Assembly: GCF_019216885.1 (NCBI RefSeq)
Contig: NZ_JAAQRC020000001.1
Location: 5,273,501 to 5,337,500 of the forward strand
Reading direction: 5' to 3'
Length of the DNA stretch: 64,000 bases
Origin: Methylobacterium sp. SyP6R
Lineage (GTDB): Bacteria; Pseudomonadota; Alphaproteobacteria; Rhizobiales; Beijerinckiaceae
The notes under the pieces are model-generated. The model was not told the DNA's origin, ran no database searches, and saw only the letters and a program-made list of their open reading frames with translations. Position numbers and translations under genes: made by a program. Shown one piece after another: positions 26,684-35,694 of the stretch. Numbering within the stretch: the stretch's first letter is position 1; the number at the start of each line of letters is the position of its first letter.

Positions 26684-27499
26684 TCAGGCCGGCGGCAGCG
26701 ATCCGGGATCGATCGTCCCGCCCTCGGCCCAGCCCATGAGCAGGTCCCGCACAGCGGCCGGATCGGCCACCCGGTGGCGGGCGACCGTGTCGCCGGGCCC
26801 GACCCGGATCGTGATCCCGCCATCCTCGTTCACCGGCACGAAGGCCTTCTCGTCGGTGAGGTCGTCGCCGATGAAGATCGCCCGGCGGCCGGCATAGGGC
26901 GCCTCGCGCAGGAAGGCCCGGATGGCGTGGCCCTTGGTGGCGCTGGCGGGCAGGATCTCGGCCACCGCCTTGCCCTGCTGCAGCCGGTAGGCCTCGCCGA
27001 GGATGCCCGCGATGGAGGACGCGGCCGATTGTGCCCGGACGGCATTGGCCTCGTTCGCGAGCCGCCAATGCACCGCGACCGAGCAGCCCTTGTCCTCGAT
27101 CAGCACGCCGTCGAGATCGGCCACCGCCCGCTGCAAGGTCTCGACGCCCGCCCGCAGAGCCGGATGCGCCGCCGGATCGCCGCCGACCACCTGCCCGTCG
27201 CGGCGCATCTCGACCCCGTGCAGGCCGGCGACGTCGAAACGCTCCGGGTCCAGGAAACCGTCGACGGTGGCGATCGGCCGCCCGGTCACCAGCGCCAGCG
27301 CCCCGCCGAGGCGGCCGCGCAGCCGCGCCAGGCCCGGCGGCAGGGCGGGCGGGACCACGACGCCGTCGGGGCGGGGGGCGATCTCGACGAGCGTCCCGTC
27401 GAAATCCAGGAAGAGGGCGTAGGCTCTGTCGGTCAAGGGATCGCGTCTCCCGTCGCTGCCGAGGACCGCCGTCGAGAGAGTGCCGCGACCGGCCCGCAT
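26684..27499 (-). CDS. otsB: Trehalose-6-phosphate phosphatase
   Basis: A 271-residue HAD-family phosphatase that converts trehalose 6-phosphate to trehalose. Motif I is LFLDFDGTLVEIAPRPD near residue 28, motif II ALVTGRPIATVDGFL, and motifs III/IV are in KGHAIRAFLREAP and IFIGDDLTDEKAF. The start at 27499 is one of several candidates; longer frames add an arginine-rich tail. No otsA synthase is adjacent in this window. Confidence 0.92.
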   Translation of the reverse strand: MRAGRGTLSTAVLGSDGRRDPLTDRAYALFLDFDGTLVEIAPRPDGVVVPPALPPGLARLRGRLGGALALVTGRPIATVDGFLDPERFDVAGLHGVEMRRDGQVVGGDPAAHPALRAGVETLQRAVADLDGVLIEDKGCSVAVHWRLANEANAVRAQSAASSIAGILGEAYRLQQGKAVAEILPASATKGHAIRAFLREAPYAGRRAIFIGDDLTDEKAFVPVNEDGGITIRVGPGDTVARHRVADPAAVRDLLMGWAEGGTIDPGSLPPA

Positions 27500-27893
27500 C
27501 CCGGGGTTAAACCGCAACCGGGCCCGCGAGGCAAAGCCGGGGAGAAGCGGGCGCGACGGCATCGTGTCGCGGGGGAAGCCGTGCCGCCGGAGCGGTGCGC
27601 CCCTCGGCCCGGAGGCAGATTGCCGGCTCTGACGCAACTTCCATCGCATGACTGCGGCGTCGATGATAGGATTCGCTCAAATATCCGCCGTTGTAAGTCG
27701 AGCCTCGGGGACGAGGCGTGTCCCGTGACACGCGCCGACCCTGTCCGGCGGGCCACAGGGCGGAGATTTTTACCCGGGACTAACCGTCATCTGCTGGTCT
27801 GGGACAGGAAGGTAACCTTTGATTCAAGCGGTCGTGATTCTTGGGCGAGATCGCGGTGCCATGATCGGCTGAACCGGACGGGGTGGACGCGCA
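27500..27893. other. Divergent intergenic region
   Basis: About 390 bases between otsB (leftward) and the GGDEF-EAL gene (rightward). It should hold both promoters. The segment 27640-27860 is less GC-rich than average. No gene or clear hairpin was found. Confidence 0.5.
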
Positions 27894-29861
27894 GTGCGCA
27901 GGATGAAGACCATCGTCGACCTGTTCCGGGTCGATACCGGGAATCCCGACCTGATGCGGGCGCAGATGCAGGCCCTGCACAGCCAGGTTCCGCTGCTCTA
28001 CGTCATCCTGGCGATCAACTCGACGGCCCTGGCGGTCACCTATCTCGGCGCGGCGCCGGACCGGCTCACCCTCTATCCGCTGGGTGCCCTCCTGGCCGTG
28101 TGCGCCTTGCGGCTCGGGCTGTGGCTGCGCCGGGCCCGGCAGCCGATCGACGAGACCCGGCTCGCCGCCAGGCTGTGGCTCACGGTCGTCCTCGCGGGCG
28201 TTCTCGCGGTCGGCTTCATGGCCTGGGGCTGCGCGCTCTTCGGGTACGGCGACGCCTACGCCCGGGCCCACATGCTGTTCTATGTCGGCACCACCACGAT
28301 CGCCTGCGTGTTCTGCCTGGCGCAGCTGCGCGCGGCGGCCCTGCTGGTGACGGCGATCGTCACGATTCTCTTCTGCCTCCACGTCAGCAGCCTCGACAAC
28401 CAGGTCATGCGGGCGATCGGCCTCAACCTGGTGATCGTCAGCGCCGCTCTGGCCTTCGTGATCCTCACCTATTACCGCGACTTCACCCGCCTGATCGGAC
28501 AGCAGGTCGAGCTCGGGCGCCTGAGCCGGGAGAACCTGCGGCTCGCCAATCTCGACATGCTCACCGAGCTGCCCAACCGCCGCAGCTTCTTCGCCTCCCT
28601 GGACCAGGCCGTGGCTGAGGCGGAGGCGGGGGCTGGGCCGTTCGTCGTCGGCCTGATCGATCTCGACGGGTTCAAGCCGGTGAACGACGCCCACGGGCAC
28701 GGCGCGGGTGATGCCGTGCTGCAGGAGGTCGCCCGGCGCGTGCGGGACGTGGTGGGTGAGGCCGGCGTGGTGGCACGCATCGGCGGCGACGAGTTCGGCC
28801 TGGTCCTGCGCGGCACCGCGGCGCTCGCGACGACGGGCGAGGCGATCTGCGGTGCGCTCGCGGCGCCGTTCCGGCTGCCGAACGGCGGCAGCGCCCAGAT
28901 CGGCGCGTCGATCGGCTTTGCCGCCTATCCGGAGGCGGGCCACAAGGCGGCCCAGCTCGTCGAGCGGGCCGATTACGCCCTGTACTACGCCAAGGCGCAG
29001 AGCCGCGGCGCCGCCGTGCTGTTCACCGAGGAGCACGAGCGGCTCCTGCGCACCCAGAGCGTGATCGAGCAGGCGCTGCGCCACGCCGACCTGTCCCGCG
29101 AGATGAGCCTGGTCTTCCAGCCGATCGTCGACGTGCGGCGCGGCCGCACCGTGGCGTTCGAGGCGCTGGCGCGCTGGACCAGCCCGGAGCTCGGCCCGGT
29201 CTCGCCTGCGGTGTTCGTGCCGATCGCCGAGCGCTCGGGCCTGATCACCCGCATCACCGCGGTGCTGTTCGGCCAGGCGCTGGCCGCCGCCCGGGCCTGG
29301 CCGGACCGGCTCGCCCTGTCCTTCAACCTGTCGATGGCGGATATCGCCTCGCCGCAGGCCGCCGCAGGCCTCGTCGCGGCCATCCGGGCGAGCGGACTGG
29401 AGCCGGAGCGGGTGATCCTGGAGGTGACCGAGACCGCGCTGATCCAGGACGTGGCGCAGGCCCAGACCGTACTCGAGACCCTGAAGGCCACCGGCATCGC
29501 CATCGCGCTCGACGATTTCGGCACCGGCTACTCGTCCCTGAGCTACGTCCACCGCCTGCCCCTCGACAAGCTCAAGATCGACCGCAGCTTCATCAGCGAG
29601 GTCACCACCGATCCGGCCAGCCGCGACATCGTCACGTCGATCGCCGCGCTCGCCCGCAACCTGAAGCTCGACTGTGTGGTGGAGGGGATCGAGACACCCG
29701 AGCAGGCCCGCCTGCTCGAAGGGCTCGGCTTCGTGCTGATGCAGGGCTACCATTTCCACCGGCCGATGGGCTTCTCCGACACCCTGCGCTACCTGGATTC
29801 CGAGGCTGTGCGGGCGATCCGGCCGGTCCAGGGGATCGCCCGCCAGCAAGCGGTCGCCTGA
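27894..29861 (+). CDS. Membrane-bound GGDEF-EAL protein
   Basis: A 655-residue protein for cyclic-di-GMP synthesis and/or breakdown. About six membrane helices occupy residues 32-200 (for example LLYVILAINSTALAVTYLG, YVGTTTIACVFCLAQL). A GGDEF domain follows (DMLTELPNRRSF; GGDEF intact; no RxxD site, GEAG instead) and then a complete EAL domain (FEALARW, EVTETAL, DDFGTGYSSLSYV, KIDRSFI, VEGIET). Both halves keep catalytic residues, so direction of activity cannot be told from sequence. GTG at 27894 or ATG at 27903 may be the start. A phosphatase gene follows after 34 bases. Confidence 0.92.
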   Translation: MRRMKTIVDLFRVDTGNPDLMRAQMQALHSQVPLLYVILAINSTALAVTYLGAAPDRLTLYPLGALLAVCALRLGLWLRRARQPIDETRLAARLWLTVVLAGVLAVGFMAWGCALFGYGDAYARAHMLFYVGTTTIACVFCLAQLRAAALLVTAIVTILFCLHVSSLDNQVMRAIGLNLVIVSAALAFVILTYYRDFTRLIGQQVELGRLSRENLRLANLDMLTELPNRRSFFASLDQAVAEAEAGAGPFVVGLIDLDGFKPVNDAHGHGAGDAVLQEVARRVRDVVGEAGVVARIGGDEFGLVLRGTAALATTGEAICGALAAPFRLPNGGSAQIGASIGFAAYPEAGHKAAQLVERADYALYYAKAQSRGAAVLFTEEHERLLRTQSVIEQALRHADLSREMSLVFQPIVDVRRGRTVAFEALARWTSPELGPVSPAVFVPIAERSGLITRITAVLFGQALAAARAWPDRLALSFNLSMADIASPQAAAGLVAAIRASGLEPERVILEVTETALIQDVAQAQTVLETLKATGIAIALDDFGTGYSSLSYVHRLPLDKLKIDRSFISEVTTDPASRDIVTSIAALARNLKLDCVVEGIETPEQARLLEGLGFVLMQGYHFHRPMGFSDTLRYLDSEAVRAIRPVQGIARQQAVA

Positions 29862-29895
29862 CGGGGAAGCGGCCGCCCGTGAGGGAGGGACGGCC

Positions 29896-30549
29896 ATGCT
29901 CACTTACGCGATCGGCGACATCCACGGCCGCGCGGATCTCCTGGCCCGCCTGCTCGCCCGGATCGAGGAGCACCGCGCCGGGCGCCCGCGCCGCCTGGTC
30001 TTCCTCGGCGACGCCGTCGACCGCGGGCCCGACAGCGCCGAGGTCATCGCGATCCTGCGTGACCTCCAGGCCGGCGAGCCGGAGGCGGTGACCTGCCTGA
30101 TGGGCAACCACGAGGCGATGCTGCTCGACGCCGCCGCGGGTACGAACCTCGACCTGTGGCGGCTCAACGGCGCCGGCCCGACGCTCGCCTCCTACGGCGT
30201 CACGCAGCCCTGCGACCTGCCGGCCGAGATCGTCGCCTGGATCGCCGCCCTGCCGACCCTGCACGGCGACGCGCGGCGCTGGTACGTCCATGGCGGCCTC
30301 GACCCGGCCCGGGGCGCCGAGGAGAGCGACCGCGAGACCCGGCTGTGGATGCGCGAGCCGTTCCTGTCCTCGGACCACGATTTTGGCCGCCACGTCGTGC
30401 ACGGCCACACCCCGACGCGGGACGGCCGGCCGGAACTGCGGGTCCACCGAACCAACCTCGATACGGGCGCGGTGTTCGGCGGCCCGCTCACCGCCGGTAT
30501 CTTCACGGACGGGCAGGAGCCGCCGGTGGAGGTGCTGGCGGTGCGGTAG
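29896..30549 (+). CDS. PPP-family serine/threonine (metallo)phosphatase
   Basis: A 217-residue calcineurin-like phosphatase of the bacterial PrpA/lambda-phosphatase type. The metal-binding motifs are in the expected order: GDIHGRADLL at residue 7, FLGDAVDRGPDS near 37, LMGNHEAML near 72 and VVHGHTPTRDG near 170. It lies 34 bases after the GGDEF-EAL gene and may be co-transcribed. Targets may be phosphoproteins or Ap4A-type nucleotides. Confidence 0.9.
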   Translation: MLTYAIGDIHGRADLLARLLARIEEHRAGRPRRLVFLGDAVDRGPDSAEVIAILRDLQAGEPEAVTCLMGNHEAMLLDAAAGTNLDLWRLNGAGPTLASYGVTQPCDLPAEIVAWIAALPTLHGDARRWYVHGGLDPARGAEESDRETRLWMREPFLSSDHDFGRHVVHGHTPTRDGRPELRVHRTNLDTGAVFGGPLTAGIFTDGQEPPVEVLAVR

Positions 30550-30742
30550 GCGGCCGGAAGCGGCATCGCTGCTCTCGGCGGTGCCGACACCCTCGATGTC
30601 ATCCCAGGACCGTGCAGCAGAATCCGGTGGCATCGTATGAAATGCGGCAAAATCAACGATCTAAGGAGCTTCGAGATTGCAACTTGGTCGTGAAATAACC
30701 TAAAATCGTTGCAGAAATTCAAGCCGATGCCATTTCCAATAC

Positions 30743-31849
30743 TTAAGGGCTGTGAGTGATGTCGATCCGGGCTGCGTGGTCCACCGAGCGGTGCTGAATG
30801 CCCTGCCAGCCGGTCCAGCCGGTATACAGACCGACCAGCACGATCAGTACGGCCGAGGCATAGGGGGCCTGTCGGGCGAAGCTGCCGAACCCTGACCAGC
30901 GCGAGGCGACGTGCTCGACGCTCAGCGCCGCCAGGACGCCCGCCGAGACCATCGTGAGTGCCAGCCCGATGCTGAAGCACGCCACCAGGGCGAAGCCGAG
31001 GCTCAACTCCTTGAGTTGGATGCACAACAGCAGCACCGTGACCGCGGCCGGGCACGGGATCAGGCCGCCGGTCAGGCCGAACATGACGATCTGTCCGGTG
31101 GTCACGGTGCGGCCCGCGAAGCGACGCCGGATGTCGTCGGCATGGGCGCGGGCGTGGGCGTCGTCCTCGGTGCCGAGGTTCATGTGGTCGTGCTCCTCGA
31201 ACGCAACCTCATGGTTTTCCACTCCAGCCGGTAGTTCGAGGTGGAGCCGGGCCGTGAAGGCGTGCGGCTCCGGGATTTCCTCCAGGCTTTCGAGAAAGTC
31301 GTCGTTGCGCACGAAGCCGAAGGTCTGCCGAGTTCCATCCGGGCGCCGAGTGACGATGCCCGCCGCCTCGGCCTCCGGCAGTGGACCGCGCTCGCTGCGG
31401 AGACGCCAGCGCGGCGGCACGCCGTCCTCGAACACCTCCAGCGTCAACAGCCCTTCCCGGGTTGTGATGTGGTGCCTCTCGTCATGGTGATGATGGTCGC
31501 GGTGCTGCCCGCTCCACGTGCGCCACGCCATCCAGAGGGCGACGCCGACGATCAAGACGGCCGACGCCAGTTGGAAGTACGGCTCGCTCGCCTCTCCGGC
31601 ATATTGCTGGCCGAAAGACTGGCCGCCGAGCGCGATCGCCCACACGACCGCCGTGTGCGAGAGCGTTGCCGCCAACCCCAGCAAGACCGCCTGCATGACC
31701 GTCCCGCGCACGGCGATGATGAAGGCAGCCATCATCGTCTTGGAGTGGCCGGGTTCGAGGCCGTGCAGCGCACCAAGCAGGATCGCGGTCGGCGCGAACA
31801 GCCACGCGTGCGCCGTCCCCTGCTGAAGCAGGTCGGTCAAAGGGGTCAT
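30743..31849 (-). CDS. rcnA: Nickel/cobalt efflux transporter (RcnA-like)
   Basis: A 368-residue NiCoT/RcnA-family inner-membrane exporter. The N-terminal half has LLGALHGLEPGHSKTMMAAF, the family hallmark (H-x-x-x-P-G-H), and the C-terminal half GLTGGLIPCPAAVTVLLLC and ALTMVSAGVLAALS. Between helices lies a long hydrophilic loop with His-rich stretches (QHRDHHHHDERHH and FEEHDHMN) that may buffer metal. It is 14 bases downstream of the RcnR-type repressor gene, forming an rcnRA operon. Confidence 0.92.
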   Translation of the reverse strand: MTPLTDLLQQGTAHAWLFAPTAILLGALHGLEPGHSKTMMAAFIIAVRGTVMQAVLLGLAATLSHTAVVWAIALGGQSFGQQYAGEASEPYFQLASAVLIVGVALWMAWRTWSGQHRDHHHHDERHHITTREGLLTLEVFEDGVPPRWRLRSERGPLPEAEAAGIVTRRPDGTRQTFGFVRNDDFLESLEEIPEPHAFTARLHLELPAGVENHEVAFEEHDHMNLGTEDDAHARAHADDIRRRFAGRTVTTGQIVMFGLTGGLIPCPAAVTVLLLCIQLKELSLGFALVACFSIGLALTMVSAGVLAALSVEHVASRWSGFGSFARQAPYASAVLIVLVGLYTGWTGWQGIQHRSVDHAARIDITHSP

Positions 31850-31863
31850 GGCACGGGCTTTCG

Positions 31864-32142
31864 TTACTTGAGGTAGGTCTTCACCACCTCGATCAGCTCG
31901 GCCGCACCCCTGGCGCGGTCGGCGTCCGGCTCGTTGTCCGGGTTCACGACGTGGTGGCGGATATGGTCTTCCATCAGCTCGGCAGTCAGCCCATTGATAG
32001 CCCCGCGCATCGAGGCGACCAGCATCAGCACATCGGCGCAGCCCAGCTCGGCCTCCAGGGCGCGCTCGACCGCCTCCGCCTGTCCTTTGATGCGGCGCAC
32101 CCGCGCCAGCAGCTTGGTCTTTTCCTTGATCGTGTGGGCCAT
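31864..32142 (-). CDS. rcnR: Ni/Co-responsive repressor (RcnR, CsoR/FrmR family)
   Basis: A 92-residue all-helical repressor. The RcnR metal-ligand set is present at the canonical positions: His3, Cys35, His60 and His64, which distinguishes it from copper (CsoR) and formaldehyde (FrmR) members. It has LLARVRRIKGQAEAVERALE at the start. It binds DNA when metal-free and releases it with Ni or Co, freeing rcnA. A G-tract operator lies 29 bases upstream of its ATG. Confidence 0.93.
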   Translation of the reverse strand: MAHTIKEKTKLLARVRRIKGQAEAVERALEAELGCADVLMLVASMRGAINGLTAELMEDHIRHHVVNPDNEPDADRARGAAELIEVVKTYLK

Positions 32143-32170
32143 GGGGGCAGCTTTCGCTTCTGGGTGGATA

Positions 32171-32189
32171 TATAGGGGGGTACCCTATA
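32171..32189. promoter_or_regulatory. RcnR-type operator
   Basis: TATAGGG, then GGGTA, then CCCTATA: a 19-base G-tract with perfect 7-base inverted flanks, typical of RcnR/FrmR recognition sites (a run of G bracketed by AT-rich inverted repeats). It sits between rcnR and the divergent DUF1289 gene and may control both. Confidence 0.75.
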
Positions 32190-32235
32190 GCGTGTCGAGC
32201 ACGAATTGCGCGACCGGGGCATGGAGGCCCCTGGC

Positions 32236-32454
32236 ATGAAGAAGGACGACCCCTGCGTCGGGGTGTGCGCGTGGGATGGAAAGACCGGCTGGTGCCTGGG
32301 CTGTGGCCGAACCGTGCCGGAGATCAAGGCGTGGCGGAAGCTCACGCCGTATCGGCGTACCGCGCTCCTGCGCGATCTGCCGCGCCGGGTGGAACAGTCG
32401 AGCAAACATCAGCCGATCGAAGCGGCTCCAGCCGGGAAGGCGCGACGCTCGTAG
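32236..32454 (+). CDS. DUF1289 zinc-finger-like small protein
   Basis: A 72-residue protein of the DUF1289 family. The four-cysteine cluster CVGVCAWDGKTGWCLGCGR is complete (C-x3-C-x8-C-x2-C) and probably binds a metal. The helical part WRKLTPYRRTALLRDLPRR follows. The ATG at 32236 is placed 8 bases after GGAGG at 32223-32227. It is divergent from rcnR over a short region with the RcnR operator, but DUF1289 genes are found in many contexts and a link to nickel is not established. Confidence 0.85.
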   Translation: MKKDDPCVGVCAWDGKTGWCLGCGRTVPEIKAWRKLTPYRRTALLRDLPRRVEQSSKHQPIEAAPAGKARRS

Positions 32455-32489
32455 GTCACACGTTGCGAGCGTGGCCAATGCCCTCATAC

Positions 32490-32633
32490 CAATGGCCCAA
32501 GACGCTGACGCATCGATTCGATCTCGGGCAAGCCCGAGATCGACGGGGCCATTGACCCATCTCGAATTTTCGACACCAAGGCAAAGGCTTGGCGAGAATT
32601 CGAGAACGGAACCAAAGGTCGTTTCCAACGACC
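32490..32633. repeat. Cluster of three hairpins between convergent genes
   Basis: First hairpin: CAATGGCCC (32490-32498) pairs with GGGCCATTG (32546-32554) and encloses a 12-base perfect stem TCGATCTCGGGC/GCCCGAGATCGA (32518-32543, loop aa). Second: TCTCGAATT (32560-32568) pairs with AATTCGAGA (32597-32605), with CCAAG/CTTGG inside. Third: GGTCGTT (32617-32623) with AACGACC (32627-32633). It lies between the DUF1289 and LysR genes, so it may terminate both, but three stacked structured units suggest a composite dispersed repeat. Confidence 0.7.
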
Positions 32634-32729
32634 GTAGGTATCATACCCGCTTCCTGCCCTCGACAGCCCGCCGCAAGGTCCCGCTGACGAGGTTCGAACC
32701 CCGGCGGAAGCAGGCGGCGCGAGGGCGAC

Positions 32730-33617
32730 TCATTCCGCCACGTACGCCGCCAGCTCCTCCGGCTCCCCGGTCGGAAACGTCTCCCGCAGGTGATCCAGGA
32801 AGGCGCAGACCCGGGCGCTGAGGAGCCGGCGCGACGGGTAGAGCGCCCAGAGCGCGATGTCCGATCCCGCCACGTCGCCCCAGGAGACCAGCCGGCCGGC
32901 GGCGAGGTCGTGGGCGACGAGGGAGACCGGCAGGCGCGCCGCGCCGAGGCCGGTGCGAACCGCGTCGCGGATCATCACCAGCGACGACAGGACCAGCACG
33001 GGCGCGACGGCGAGCGATGCGCCATCCGCCAGGGTCCAGACGGCCCGCTCCTCCGACCGCACCACCGCCGGGGCGTAGTCCCCTTGCGCCGGGCGGGTAA
33101 GGCCGGGGCTCGCCGCCACCACCATCCGGTCGCGCAGGAAGATCCGGCCGACCAGGGCCTCCTCCGGGACCGGGTTGACCCGGATCACCAGGTCGTAGCC
33201 CTCCTCGACCATGTCGACGGCTCGGTCCTCGGTCGTCACGCTGAGGCGGACCTCCGGGTATTTCAGCGCGAAGCCCGCCGCCACCTTGCCCATGGCGATC
33301 TGCGAGAACAGCAGCGGCGCGCTGATCCGCAGCCGGCCCCGGGCCCGGGCCCCGCCGGCCGCGATCGCCGCCGCGGCCTCGTCGATTTCGGTCAGGAGGG
33401 CGCCGGCTCGCTCGTGGAGGGCGCGCCCCTCCTCGGTCAGCGTCAGCACCCGGGCGCCGCGCTCGAACAGGCGCAAGGCGAGGTCGGCCTCCAGCTCCGC
33501 GACCCGGCGCGACAGGGTCGCCTTCGGCCGGCCGGAGGCGCGGGCGGCCCGCCCGAATCCGCCATGGCGGGCGACGAGGGTGAAGTCGGCAAGGGCGAGC
33601 AGGTCCATCCGTTCCAC
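32730..33617 (-). CDS. LysR-family transcriptional regulator
   Basis: A 295-residue LTTR. The N-terminal helix-turn-helix is in DFTLVARHGGFGRAARASGR, then KATLSRRVAELEADLALRLF; the effector domain spans about 95-290 (GRLRISAPLLFSQIAMGKVA). An ATG three codons downstream (33608) is an alternative start. It is divergent from an NmrA-like oxidoreductase gene with a 94-base spacer, the usual arrangement of a LysR protein and its target. Confidence 0.92.
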   Translation of the reverse strand: MERMDLLALADFTLVARHGGFGRAARASGRPKATLSRRVAELEADLALRLFERGARVLTLTEEGRALHERAGALLTEIDEAAAAIAAGGARARGRLRISAPLLFSQIAMGKVAAGFALKYPEVRLSVTTEDRAVDMVEEGYDLVIRVNPVPEEALVGRIFLRDRMVVAASPGLTRPAQGDYAPAVVRSEERAVWTLADGASLAVAPVLVLSSLVMIRDAVRTGLGAARLPVSLVAHDLAAGRLVSWGDVAGSDIALWALYPSRRLLSARVCAFLDHLRETFPTGEPEELAAYVAE

Positions 33618-33711
33618 CAGCGAGACGGTGCGTCCAAATCGGACGCCTATCGGCTCGGATACGGATCGCTCATCCTCCGGGGGTGTTCAACGACGAATGC
33701 GGAGCAATCCC

Positions 33712-34590
33712 ATGACGATCCTGGTGACGGGCGCCACCGGCACGGTCGGCCGCCACGTGGTCCGGCAACTGGCGCAACGCGGCGCCGATGTCCGCGCCCT
33801 CGTCCGCGACCCCGCGAAGGCCGATCTCCCGCCCGGCGTCGCGGTGGCGAAGGGTGACTTCCTCGACATCGATGCGATGCGCAGCGCGCTGTCGGGCGTC
33901 TCCACCCTGTTCCTGCTCAACGCGGTGGTGCCCGACGAGGTCACGCAGGCGCTGGTCGCCCTCAACCTCGCCCGCGAGGCGGGCATCCGGCGGGTGGTCT
34001 ACCTGTCGGTCATCCACAGCGATCGGTTCGTGAACGTGCCCCATTTCGCCGGCAAGTTCGCCGTCGAGCGGATGATCGAGGGCATGGTGTCCGAGGGACG
34101 GGGGTTCGAGGCCACCATCCTGCGCCCGGCCTACTTCATCGACAACGACCGCACGGTGGCCGACATGGTGCTGCAGCACGGGGTCTACCCGATGCCGCTC
34201 GGCCACAAGGGCCTGGCGATGATCGACGCGCGCGACATCGGCGAGATCGCGGCCCTGGCGCTGATCCGCCGCGAGCAGGGTGCGGGGCCGCTCGACCGCC
34301 TCACCCTCGTCGGGCCCGAGACGCTGACCGGGCCGAACGTCGCGGGACTCTGGTCGGAGGTGCTCGGCCGCCCGATCGCCTATGGCGGCGACGACACGGC
34401 CGGGTTCGAGCGGAACCTGCGGGCCGTCATGCCGCCCTGGATGGCCTTCGACATGCGCCTGATGGCCGAGCGCTTCCAGGCCGACGGGATGATTCCGGAG
34501 GCGGGCGACCGCGAGCGCCTGACCGCGCTGCTGGGGCGCCCGCTGCACGGCTACCGCGACTTCGCCGCCGCCGTCGCGGCCGCCGCCTGA
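33712..34590 (+). CDS. NmrA/NAD(P)-binding oxidoreductase
   Basis: A 292-residue atypical short-chain dehydrogenase. The NAD(P)-binding glycine motif is TGATGTVGRHVVRQL near residue 7. The central region VVYLSVIHSDRF, and ILRPAYFIDN, follows the NmrA/QOR2 pattern, in which the catalytic Tyr-x-x-x-Lys is usually lost; here no canonical YxxxK is present in the expected place (HFAGKFAVE). It may act as a redox sensor or a quinone/ketone reductase. It is divergent from the LysR gene, its probable regulator. Confidence 0.88.
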   Translation: MTILVTGATGTVGRHVVRQLAQRGADVRALVRDPAKADLPPGVAVAKGDFLDIDAMRSALSGVSTLFLLNAVVPDEVTQALVALNLAREAGIRRVVYLSVIHSDRFVNVPHFAGKFAVERMIEGMVSEGRGFEATILRPAYFIDNDRTVADMVLQHGVYPMPLGHKGLAMIDARDIGEIAALALIRREQGAGPLDRLTLVGPETLTGPNVAGLWSEVLGRPIAYGGDDTAGFERNLRAVMPPWMAFDMRLMAERFQADGMIPEAGDRERLTALLGRPLHGYRDFAAAVAAAA

Positions 34591-34626
34591 CCTCGCCCGT
34601 CGGCGGGCGACGGTGGAAACCCGGAT

Positions 34627-35136
34627 ATGGCGGTGCGAGAGTGGGGAATGGCTCCTGCTCTCCCCGTCCGTTGGGTCGTCATCGGCAATAGCGGCTCGGG
34701 CAAGAGCACCCTGGCCGAGCGCCTGGGCACGGCCCTGTCCGTGCCGGTCCACGACCTCGATCTCGTCCACTGGCATCCCGACGGAGGCAAGCGCGACGAG
34801 GACGAGGCCAGGGCGCGCGTCGCCGGGATCGCGGCGACCGAGGCCTGGATCGTCGAGGGCGTCTACGGCTGGCTGTCCCAGGTCGCCCTGGCGCGGGCGA
34901 CGACGCTGGTCTGGCTCGATCTCCCGTGGGAGGCGTGCCGGGACGGCCTGCTCGCCCGCGGCCTGCGGCGCGGCATGACACTGGACGACCAGAGGGACCT
35001 GCTGGCCTGGGCGCAGGACTATTGGGCCCGGACCACCTCCTCGTCGTTCACCGGCCACCGGCGGATTCATGATGCCTTTGCCGGCACGAAGGTCCACCTG
35101 TGCACGCGCGACGAGGTGGCGGCCTTCATGGCCTGA
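34627..35136 (+). CDS. P-loop kinase-like protein (adenylate-kinase/FlaR fold)
   Basis: A 169-residue P-loop NTPase. Walker A is VVIGNSGSGKSTLAERLG near residue 18 and the acidic substrate-binding stretch VHDLDLVHWHPDGG follows. It resembles the AAA_17/FlaR group of small nucleotide kinase-like proteins. An ATG at 34648 is an alternative start. The substrate is unknown; it is convergent with the Nudix gene. Confidence 0.82.
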   Translation: MAVREWGMAPALPVRWVVIGNSGSGKSTLAERLGTALSVPVHDLDLVHWHPDGGKRDEDEARARVAGIAATEAWIVEGVYGWLSQVALARATTLVWLDLPWEACRDGLLARGLRRGMTLDDQRDLLAWAQDYWARTTSSSFTGHRRIHDAFAGTKVHLCTRDEVAAFMA

Positions 35137-35188
35137 TGGCCCGGGATGGGCGGGGCTGTCCAGGGAAAGCCGTAGCGCGCGATCGGGG

Positions 35189-35644
35189 CTACCGCATGCG
35201 GATCAACCGCTCCTTCAATCCCGCCGGATACAAGGGCAGGCCGCCCGGACGATCGAGCGCATCGATGGCGAACCACGCGGCGCGGCACGGCTCGCCGTCG
35301 TCTTCGCGAAACGCGATGGGCTCCATGTCGGACAAGCATCCCTCGGGCAGGCGGATCTCGAACAGGGCGACGATCTCGTGGCCGACATGCCCGTGATGGG
35401 TGTAGATGCTCTCCAGGAAGACGGGCGGCCCGACGGTCTCCACGTCGAGGCCGAGCTCTTCCCGGAATTCCCGGATGACGGCGGCCTGCGCCGTCTCCCC
35501 GAACGCGACGCCGCCGCCGAGCGGCCGGACGCCCTTGAGGCTGCCGTCGTCGTTCGAGACTTCCGCGGCGAGCAGGCGGTCGCCGCGCCGGGGCAGGCCC
35601 AGAGCCTTGAACCGGATCCGCGCCTCGGGGCGCCAGACGCTCAT
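35189..35644 (-). CDS. Nudix hydrolase
   Basis: A 151-residue hydrolase of nucleoside diphosphates linked to another moiety. The Nudix box is complete (GGVAFGETAQAAVIREFREE, then LGL) at about residues 44-66, with the two catalytic glutamates in REFREE. It starts MSVWRPEARIRFK. The upstream gene on the same strand is a dihydrofolate-reductase-like gene, 50 bases away. The exact substrate cannot be inferred. Confidence 0.9.
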   Translation of the reverse strand: MSVWRPEARIRFKALGLPRRGDRLLAAEVSNDDGSLKGVRPLGGGVAFGETAQAAVIREFREELGLDVETVGPPVFLESIYTHHGHVGHEIVALFEIRLPEGCLSDMEPIAFREDDGEPCRAAWFAIDALDRPGGLPLYPAGLKERLIRMR

Positions 35645-35694
35645 CCGACCTCTCCCTCCGCCCACCATGCCCGCGCCGACCGGCGGCTCCCGGC

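Noticed and set aside
32685..32712. tRNA T-arm (ggttcgaaccccgg)
   Set aside because: The stem has a mismatch and neither anticodon arm nor acceptor stem can be built around it.
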